A stretch of DNA of 64,000 nucleotides from Burkholderiales bacterium (GTDB taxonomy: Bacteria > Pseudomonadota > Gammaproteobacteria > Burkholderiales > Burkholderiaceae): NCBI GenBank assembly GCA_026225235.1, contig JAMFSK010000039.1:1-64000 (forward strand). Direction: 5' to 3'. This document shows positions 55,999 through 64,000 of this stretch, in pieces. Under the pieces are notes generated by a model, which searched no databases, was not told the origin of the DNA, and was given only the letters and a program-made list of their open reading frames with translations. Numbering within the stretch: position 1 is the first letter of the stretch; each line of letters starts with the position of its first letter. The translations under genes and the position numbers were made by a program.

Positions 55999-56865
55999 CT
56001 ACTTTTTCGGGGTCTTGCCAGCCGGCTTGACCGGAACCCGGATCGACGCGCCGCCCGTGCTGCGCATCGCCGCCTTAGGCGGTTTTGCATCGGGTTTGGC
56101 CGGTGGCTTTGCCCGCGACTTGGCAGCCGGAGCCGCCGCAGGCGCTGGAGTCGCTGCCGCAGGCGAGCTGCCCGCACGGGTGGATTTGGCCGCTGGCGCT
56201 GGCGAGTCGCGGCTCCCGCCGGCCTTAGCACCGGCCTGAGATGCCGCGGCCGTGCCGGCCCCTGCCTTCCCGACCTTCCCGGCCTCGGTACTCGCGGCGG
56301 CAAGGCCGGCAATCTGATTGAACTGGGACTGCAACAAATTCCACCAGCCGTTCGCATCGAACGCCGTATTCATTGACGCCGCAGCTTGCGCTCCGGCTTC
56401 CGACCCTGGCTGATGTGAAGCCGCCGGAGCTGCAGCCTGGGGTTCTCCGGCGTGCTTTGCTCCGCTGCCCGGCGCCGGCTCGGCAGTCTTCGCGCTTTCG
56501 CGCGTCACCGATGCGCCGGCCTCGGCGGCCGCAGCCATCGACGATTGCGCGAACGCGCCGAACGCACGAAGGGTCGCCAACGTCGCGCGCTGCACTTCAA
56601 GCGCTTGGATCGCCGACTGGAGCATGTTCAGGTTCAGTTTGAGCCACTGTTCGACGGAGCGCATTTCTTCAATGCGTTTGTCCAGCTCTTCGACATTGGT
56701 CAACGGCGCGACCATGTCCGACATCATCGACAGCGACGGCGCCGCACCCATCCCAGTGGCGCCAAACGGTGAAGGAAACTGTCCGGCAAAGGGGGCATTG
56801 CGAAACATGCCCCACATCTTCTCGAACATGTCATAGCCAAACGGCGTACTGGCAGACTCACTCAT
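55999..56865 (-). CDS. phaM: PhaM-type polyhydroxybutyrate granule protein
   Basis: 288 residues. A conserved N-terminal helix region (GMFRNAPFAG, MVAPLTNVEELDKRIEEMRS, VEQWLKLNLNMLQ) is followed by an Ala-rich middle and a Lys/Pro/Ala C-terminal tail of PAKP-type repeats. In Cupriavidus PhaM binds PHB synthase and DNA through such a tail. The start MSESASTPF at 56865 is chosen over the frame to 57183. The organism probably makes PHB. Confidence 0.85.
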   Translation of the reverse strand: MSESASTPFGYDMFEKMWGMFRNAPFAGQFPSPFGATGMGAAPSLSMMSDMVAPLTNVEELDKRIEEMRSVEQWLKLNLNMLQSAIQALEVQRATLATLRAFGAFAQSSMAAAAEAGASVTRESAKTAEPAPGSGAKHAGEPQAAAPAASHQPGSEAGAQAAASMNTAFDANGWWNLLQSQFNQIAGLAAASTEAGKVGKAGAGTAAASQAGAKAGGSRDSPAPAAKSTRAGSSPAAATPAPAAAPAAKSRAKPPAKPDAKPPKAAMRSTGGASIRVPVKPAGKTPKK

Positions 56866-56914
56866 CGACACTCCCAGGGTAAAACGCGTTGACGTCTCGT
56901 CTCGAACGCCGAAC

Positions 56915-57907
56915 TCAGGCAGCGCCTTCGACTGGGGCCACCGCTTGCTCGATCGCACCAAAGATCGACTTGCCATTCGCATCGAACATCTCGATGCGCA
57001 CCCGGTCACCAAATGACATGAATCCGGTCTGCGGCGCACCGTGTTCGAGCGTCTCCAGCATGCGCTTTTCGGCGATGCATGCATAGCCTTTGGAACGGTC
57101 GGTGTTCGAGATGGTGCCTGAGCCGACGATCGTGCCCGCGCGGGCGTTGCGGGTCTTCGTGATGTGCGCGAGCAGTTGTCCAAAATGGAAGACCATATCG
57201 GTCCCGCAATCGGGCTGGCCGACGCGCTTGCCGTTCCAGTGCACGGTCATCGGCCGATGCACGCGGCCCTCGCGCCACGCATCACCCAGTTCGTCCGGCG
57301 TCACCGCGACCGGCGAACATGCGCTGGCCGGCTTGCTCTGATAGAAGCCAAAACCCTTCGCCAGTTCACCCGGAATCAGGTTGCGCAACGACACATCGTT
57401 GACGAGCATCAAGAGACGCACAGCACCCAGCGCGGGATCGGCACGCGTGCCCATCGGCACATCGGTCGTGATCACTGCGAGCTCCGCTTCGAAGTCGATG
57501 CCGAAGTCTTCAGAAGCGCAGACGATATCGTCGAGCGGTCCGAGAAAGTCGTCGCTGCCGCCCTGGTAGATCAGCGGGTCAGTCCAGAATTCGGCAGGCA
57601 TCTCAGCACCCCGCGCCTTGCGCACGAGTTCGACGTGGTTCACGTAAGCCGAGCCGTCAGCCCAATGATAGGCACGCGGCAATGGCGCCATGCACGCCTG
57701 AGCATCGAAGTCGAAGGCATGGCGAGCGCGGCCCTGGTTCAGTACTTCATAAAGCGATTGCAGTTGAGGTGCATGGAAATTCCAGTCGTCGAGCACGCGT
57801 TGCAGGGTCGGTGCAATGGCATCGGCGATTACCGCCTGACGCAGATCGCGCGAGACGACTATCAGTTGTCCGTCCCGGGTGCCGTCTTTGAGGGTGGCCA
57901 GCTTCAT
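56915..57907 (-). CDS. Fumarylacetoacetate hydrolase family protein
   Basis: 330 residues, FAH fold, with metal-site segments EDFGIDFEAELAVI and the C-terminal GFMSFGDRVRIEM. It may cleave fumarylacetoacetate (tyrosine breakdown) or a related C-C bond; no other tyrosine-pathway gene lies near, so the substrate is open. The start MKLATLKDG at 57907 is the family start. Confidence 0.9.
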   Translation of the reverse strand: MKLATLKDGTRDGQLIVVSRDLRQAVIADAIAPTLQRVLDDWNFHAPQLQSLYEVLNQGRARHAFDFDAQACMAPLPRAYHWADGSAYVNHVELVRKARGAEMPAEFWTDPLIYQGGSDDFLGPLDDIVCASEDFGIDFEAELAVITTDVPMGTRADPALGAVRLLMLVNDVSLRNLIPGELAKGFGFYQSKPASACSPVAVTPDELGDAWREGRVHRPMTVHWNGKRVGQPDCGTDMVFHFGQLLAHITKTRNARAGTIVGSGTISNTDRSKGYACIAEKRMLETLEHGAPQTGFMSFGDRVRIEMFDANGKSIFGAIEQAVAPVEGAA

Positions 57908-58001
57908 GTGGGGCAAGGGAACTAGTTGGAATCCGGGTATTCTACAAGTGGTGCGCCCGCGCGCCGCCAGCAGGCGAGCACGAACCACCCTGATGTACCG
58001 G

Positions 58002-59630
58002 ATGACAACTTCAAACCGCTTGCCCCTTCTGTCCCTTCCCGCAGTCCGGCGCCATTGGCCACGCTGGTTGGTCGCGCTCGTCGCCGTGCTGGTGTTGCAC
58101 TTCGTGGCGGGGATCTGGGTCATTCATGCGACCGGGCCCTCGCTGTTCGACAAGCCGGATGTCCAGGTGCCCGTGCAGGTCGCGCTGCTCAAGCCGCAAG
58201 CCGTACGCGATGTGGCCGATGCCCATGCGGCCGCGAACCCGTCGTATGCAGGCAACGCAGGAGGAGCGAACGCACCGGCGCGACGTGACGCGATTCAGGC
58301 CAGCCTTAACGAGCCCCCGCGTGCAAGCCTCGAAGCGAGTACGCCCGAGACTACTGCAACGGCGCGCGACTCCGACAGCGCAAACCTGCGGGCGAAACAC
58401 AACGCACAGACGAAGCGGCCAGACCCGACCCAAACACCACATCGGTCCGATTCGAACCCAACCCACACCAAGGGTCAGAGCCATGCGCGCTCTGTTTCGA
58501 CTGCAACCGCTTCGGCACCTGGTCCTTCGCCCGGTGACGCCGTTGCCTCGGCGGCTGATGCATCGTCCGCCACGGCATCGTCGCCCGATGCATTGGCAGC
58601 ATCCGCTACTTCGGCATCGGCTGCCCTCGCCACTTCGGTAGCAGACAACTCAACAAACACCGACGCGTCAGCGGCTTCTTCAACCCATGCCTCCGCCGCG
58701 GTCACTTCGATGGCTGCGGCCTCATCTCCTGCGACCGCAAGTCCAGCTCCAAGCGCTACAGGCGGCGCGCTTGCCGATTCGAACGCGGGTTCGTCTGCTC
58801 ATGCCGATCATGTCGGCCCCGGTGTGAGCGCGCACGCCGCCAACGCACCGAAGGGTGAGAAGTTTTCGCTTCCTCCACCGAGTGATCTTCACTACGAGAG
58901 CTTTTACAACGGCGTGCAGAATCCTTCCGGCACGATTCACTGGGCCACGGATGGATCGACCTATCAAATGATTGTGTCCATTCCGCTGCCGTTCGTCGGC
59001 ACCTATTCCTACACCAGTGAAGGCCGGATCGATTCCTTCGGGCTCGCCCCTTTGCGTTACACCGAACAGCACGGCCGACGCGGAACGGATGTCACCACAT
59101 TCGTTCGCGACGACAGTGCTTCAAAACCGCATGCAAGCTTTACACGCACACCGGCCATCGTTGAGCTGCCTGCCGGCGCGCAAGATCGATTCAGCATGTT
59201 CATGCAGCTCTCAAGCCTTGTGCGCGGAGATCCCGCGCGCTACACGGCAGGCGTGACCCGTGAGTTCTTCGTGCTCGACAACGATAGCGGCGAGACCTGG
59301 CCAATCGAGACGATCGGCGACGAGAGCGTCCATACGAATATGGGCTTCGTGCCTGCGCGCCACTTCACGCGGCTGCCCCGGCGAGACGGCGATCGTCGCA
59401 AGGTCGATGTGTGGCTCGCCCCGTCGCTCGGCTGGCTGCCGATCCGCTTCATGCAAACCGAGCCGGACGGCACGCAGATCGAATTGCGTTATGCCGGGTC
59501 GGGCAGCCTGCGCGTAGCGAGGCCGGGCAGCGCACAGGCCAACCCGACGGACGATTCACGCGCGCCCCTCGACAACAACCACCAGGACAACGAAAGCGAT
59601 CCGCTCAATCGGTCGCACGTCAATCCTTAG
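58002..59630 (+). CDS. DUF3108 domain protein
   Basis: About 542 residues: one N-terminal helix (WLVALVAVLVLHFVAGIWVI), a very long Ala/Ser/Thr low-complexity region (about 70-290), then a C-terminal DUF3108 beta-barrel-like domain (YNGVQNPSGTIHWATDGSTY to GWLPIRFMQTEPDGTQIEL). It is probably a periplasmic or envelope protein. The start MTTSNRL at 58002 is a guess among 57993 and 58002; no ribosome site is clear. The stop lies in a 33-bp duplication. Confidence 0.83.
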   Translation: MTTSNRLPLLSLPAVRRHWPRWLVALVAVLVLHFVAGIWVIHATGPSLFDKPDVQVPVQVALLKPQAVRDVADAHAAANPSYAGNAGGANAPARRDAIQASLNEPPRASLEASTPETTATARDSDSANLRAKHNAQTKRPDPTQTPHRSDSNPTHTKGQSHARSVSTATASAPGPSPGDAVASAADASSATASSPDALAASATSASAALATSVADNSTNTDASAASSTHASAAVTSMAAASSPATASPAPSATGGALADSNAGSSAHADHVGPGVSAHAANAPKGEKFSLPPPSDLHYESFYNGVQNPSGTIHWATDGSTYQMIVSIPLPFVGTYSYTSEGRIDSFGLAPLRYTEQHGRRGTDVTTFVRDDSASKPHASFTRTPAIVELPAGAQDRFSMFMQLSSLVRGDPARYTAGVTREFFVLDNDSGETWPIETIGDESVHTNMGFVPARHFTRLPRRDGDRRKVDVWLAPSLGWLPIRFMQTEPDGTQIELRYAGSGSLRVARPGSAQANPTDDSRAPLDNNHQDNESDPLNRSHVNP

Positions 59631-59693
59631 TCGGCGCAAGTCAGTCGCGCGTCAATCACTGTCAATCACTAGTTGGCGCAAGTCATTTGCGCG
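59619..59693. repeat. Imperfect 33-bp duplication across the DUF3108 stop
   Basis: GTCAATCCTTAGTCGGCGCA and following bases at 59619-59651 recur at 59661-59693 with about five differences, separated by a further GTCAATCAC copy. The first copy contains the stop codon of the DUF3108 gene. Confidence 0.75.
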
Positions 59694-59873
59694 CCGCGTG
59701 TCGGTGCGAGCCTTGTTGTCTTGCTTGCACACGAGCGCTCTTAGATCTCCATCCTTCGCGCATTCGATCGACCGTACGGTTTACGTTTGGTTACAGCGTG
59801 AGCACACGGTCAGGCGCGCGACGTGCTGTCATCCGAATGACTGACGGCGCGTTGAACCCATAAGGACCGCATC

Positions 59874-59984
59874 ATGGCTCAGGCAGTCGCCAGGATCGCG
59901 TTTGCAAGGGCACCCCTACCCGTGTCGACCCATGTCACGCAGGCGCGTCTTGCAAAGGCCTTGCAGCAACTCACACACCGTTGA
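59874..59984 (+). CDS. Small hypothetical ORF, 36 residues
   Basis: ATG to TGA, 36 codons, with TAAGGA 7 bases before the ATG, the best ribosome site in this 640-base spacer. The peptide (MAQAVARIAFARAPLP at its start) is basic and Ala-rich and is not recognised. It could be a small protein or a leader peptide; coding is suggested only by the ribosome site. Confidence 0.4.
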   Translation: MAQAVARIAFARAPLPVSTHVTQARLAKALQQLTHR

Positions 59985-60268
59985 GCAGAGAAAGCTTAAC
60001 CGTGCGTTAACGAACCGATCTTGAAGCGTTCAAACACGATTGTCGTTGCCAGCACGCAACTTGAACGGAGGGAAGCGCTTGAGGGGCCTTCGATGGAATG
60101 CAGCGCTCAGGATTTGCGACTATGCTGGAAACGTTTCTTCAGGGCCCTGTCTAAATTGTAGATTCGGAAGCGGCGCAGTCGGGCGCGTCCGGGTCGACCT
60201 CTTGAATTCCGATCAACCCGCTCCATTTAGGTCGTATCGAATCGAGCAGCAGGATGAGGAGAGTCGCC
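59985..60268. other. Spacer before the DUF3567 gene
   Basis: No gene was seen. GTTAAC and AAGCTTAAC-like AT-rich bits at 59990-60010 could belong to a promoter. GAGGAGAG at about 60256-60263 is the ribosome site of the next gene. Confidence 0.4.
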
Positions 60269-60526
60269 ATGCAAATGATTTACAACAGCCCGAATTATTG
60301 CGTCGTCGAATTTCCGGCGCAGGAAGACAACATCGCCCTGACGTCCGGTGGCTATGAGATCGTCGACAAGAATCTGCAGCGCGAGCTCTACATCGACGGT
60401 TTCATGGCAGCCCGCTTTCGCGAACATGTCCAGGCCTTGATCGAGAAGCAGCCGTCGCTCGATGAAGTCGACGAGTTCCTCGGTCAGTTCGACAGCCTGA
60501 TGCAGCAACCGGTGATTCTCCACTGA
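60269..60526 (+). CDS. DUF3567 family protein
   Basis: 85-residue protein with YNSPNYCVVEFP, GGYEIVDKNLQRELYIDGFMA and VDEFLGQFDSLMQQP, matching the small DUF3567 proteins conserved in Burkholderiales. Function unknown. The ATG at 60269 follows GAGGAGAG. A strong terminator lies downstream. Confidence 0.88.
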   Translation: MQMIYNSPNYCVVEFPAQEDNIALTSGGYEIVDKNLQRELYIDGFMAARFREHVQALIEKQPSLDEVDEFLGQFDSLMQQPVILH

Positions 60527-60734
60527 GCGCCGCGCGCGGCACGGTTCATCGGGACACGACATCGAACTAACGGGCTTCGGTCCTCCTGCCCTACCCTCGT
60601 GCGGCGCCGTTCGCCGAGGCTCGTGGCTCCCGCGGGGAGCAGCACAAGGCGCCCGTATTGCTTGAGTCTGATCACCTGCTTCAAGGATGCCCTTGAAGAT
60701 GCTGCGTCGGCGATCATCGCCCTGCGCTCGACCG

Positions 60735-60779
60735 AACAAGGCCCCGACCCGCGCATGCGGTCGGGGCCTTGTTCTTTTG
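60735..60779 (+). terminator. Terminator after DUF3567
   Basis: A perfect 15-bp stem, AACAAGGCCCCGACC (60735-60749) and its complement (60759-60773), then CTTTTG. It precedes the metH leader. Confidence 0.88.
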
Positions 60780-61082
60780 AACCCTCCTTCTAAGCCGCGG
60801 CGGCCCAAAGAAGGACAAGGGGCACCCCTGTCAACGGGCCGCTCGCATTGCCCGCTGAAGCCGGCTCCGGCCCCTTTGACGAAGTGGCTTCTTTGTATCC
60901 AAATGTGAATTGACGCATAACCGGTAAAATGCCGGTTTCCTCGATTTCAACGGCCGTCGCGCCCGACACCGACCACCCTGCCCAGGCGTCGACCCGTAGC
61001 CCACTCAGGGCCACGCCAGACAAGCCGGAGCGCGGTACCCGACGGCGCGCTGTTTCCATCGATGCTTTCGACCACGAAGATC
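60780..61082. other. metH leader region
   Basis: About 300 bases. AACCGG-TAAAATG-CCGGTT near 60920-60940 is a small hairpin whose loop holds TAAAAT, a possible -10. I looked for an SAH riboswitch and a cobalamin riboswitch, both plausible for metH, and found neither consensus. Confidence 0.4.
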
Positions 61083-62146
61083 ATGAGCCAAACCAGCCAA
61101 CCCACTCCCGCGAGCGACCCACGGCGCTACACGCGCGGCGCGCAGATGCCCGCGCTGCTGAAACAGCGCATCTTGATTCTCGATGGGGCGATGGGCACGA
61201 TGATCCAGCAGTACAAGCTCGACGAAGCCGGCTATCGAGGCACGCGTTTCGCGGATCTCGACCGCGACATCAAGGGCAACAACGAGCTGCTGTCGCTCAC
61301 CCAGCCTCAGGTGATCCAGGAGATCCACGAGCAATACCTCGCAGCCGGTGCGGATATCCTCGAGACCAATACCTTCGGCGCGACGCGCGTGGCCCAGGCC
61401 GACTACAAGATGGAGGCGCTCGCTTACGAGATGAACGTCGAGTCGGCTCGGATCGCGCGTGCGGCTTGCGACAACTACTCGACCCCCGACAAGCCGCGCT
61501 TTGTCGCAGGCGCGATCGGGCCGACCCCGAAGACGGCCAGCATCTCGCCGGACGTCAACGACCCGGCGGCGCGCAACACGAGCTTCGATGAATTGCGCGA
61601 CTCGTACTACGAACAGGCGAAGGCCCTGCTCGAAGGCGGCGTGGATCTGTTCCTCGTCGAGACCATCTTCGACACGCTCAATGCCAAGGCGGCCCTGTTC
61701 GCGCTCGATCAATTGTTCGAAGACAGCGGCGAAGTATTGCCGATCATGATCTCGGGCACCGTGACCGACGCGTCCGGGCGCATCCTGTCTGGCCAGACCG
61801 TCGAAGCGTTCTGGAACTCGTTGCGCCACGCCAAGCCGCTGACCTTCGGCCTGAACTGCGCACTCGGTGCGGCGCTGATGCGCCCGTACATCGCTGAGCT
61901 TGCGAAGCTCTGCGACTGCTATGTCTCGTGCTATCCGAACGCCGGCCTGCCGAACCCGATGAGCGACACCGGCTTCGACGAAACGCCCGACGTCACATCG
62001 AGCCTGTTGCATGAGTTCGCGAGTTCAGGCCTCGTCAATATTGCGGGAGGCTGCTGCGGCACCACCCCCGCCCATATCGCCGCGATCGCTCAATCGCTCG
62101 CCACCGTCAAACCGCGCCAATGGCCGCAACATTACCGGGACGCCGC

Positions 62147-62150
<4 letters not shown>
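61083..62150 (+). CDS. metH: Methionine synthase, homocysteine-binding part
   Basis: 355 residues equal to the N-terminal homocysteine module of MetH. It has [27 protein letters not shown] and [11 protein letters not shown]; the three cysteines bind the zinc that activates homocysteine. In Burkholderiaceae metH is commonly split into this gene and a longer one. The start MSQTSQPT at 61083 is chosen. It overlaps the next gene (ATGA). Confidence 0.93.

Positions 62151-64000
<1,850 letters not shown>

Noticed and set aside
60780..61082. SAH or cobalamin riboswitch before metH
   Set aside because: Neither the SAH core around GAGGAGCGCTGC nor a B12 box is present.

Overview
The window is a high-GC chromosomal segment with the gene content and gene order of a betaproteobacterium, most likely family Burkholderiaceae (Burkholderia sensu lato). 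The evidence is the SURF1/cox cluster, the order trmL-gpsA-secB-grxC-gpmA-ctpA, the PTS regulatory cluster beside gshB-gshA-amtB-glnK, lipB-lipA, a MlaE with an N-terminal STAS domain, birA-coaX, PhaM, DUF3567 and a metH split into two genes. No rRNA, tRNA, CRISPR array, prophage or intact insertion sequence was seen. Two competence genes are decayed and several expected genes are missing from conserved neighbourhoods, so a lineage undergoing genome reduction (for example host-associated, such as Mycetohabitans) is possible, but that is inference only.

Layout. 0.36-3.45 kb (+): cytochrome bd oxidase cydP-cydA-cydB-cydX, followed by a heptanucleotide array. 3.6-11.5 kb (-): an N-acetylglucosamine operon in the order GntR regulator, nagA, SIS-domain deaminase, EIIA-HPr-EI fusion, nagE, ending in a rho-independent terminator. 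11.9-20.8 kb (mostly -): an aa3/caa3 cytochrome c oxidase and heme A cluster, coxB, coxA, small assembly protein, DUF2970, coxC, twin-TM protein (+), SURF1, Sco-like protein, ctaA, ctaB, sco. Cox11 is absent from it. 20.8-25.8 kb: DUF2244, bioC, comF remnant, trmL, gpsA, secB, grxC, rhodanese. 25.9-29.4 kb (+): gpmA, ctpA, ThiF/MoeB protein. 29.4-36.7 kb (-): PTS EI, HPr and mannose-type EIIA, glutathione synthesis gshB-gshA, amtB, glnK. 37.2-38.8 kb: ubiK, a comM pseudogene and a DnaA-box cluster. 38.8-44.2 kb: lipoprotein, TlpA-like protein, an AT-rich patch, lipA, lipB, DUF2917, LysR, DUF493. 44.3-50.5 kb (-): PBP5-type dacA, hydrolase, [2Fe-2S] ferredoxin, and the Mla-type lipid transport genes. 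50.6-53.4 kb: birA-coaX, a SPOR-family-position protein lacking its SPOR domain, a second heptanucleotide array, rfaE2. 53.5-57.9 kb (-): ferritin-like diiron protein, MerR/B12 regulator with CarH-type residues, PhaM, FAH-family hydrolase. 58-64 kb (+): DUF3108 protein, a 36-codon ORF, DUF3567, and metH in two pieces, the second running off the window.

How the genes work together. Two terminal oxidases (bd and caa3/aa3) with their copper and heme A assembly factors give a branched respiratory chain. One PTS imports N-acetylglucosamine. A second, transporter-less EI-HPr-EIIA set next to glutathione genes is probably regulatory. amtB-glnK handle ammonium. The Mla genes maintain outer-membrane lipid asymmetry. 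The most notable points are decay of both comF and comM, loss of cox11 from the cox cluster, a probable adenosylcobalamin photoreceptor regulator, two different 7 x 7-bp arrays placed at gene 3' ends, and a degenerate second EIIB domain in NagE.
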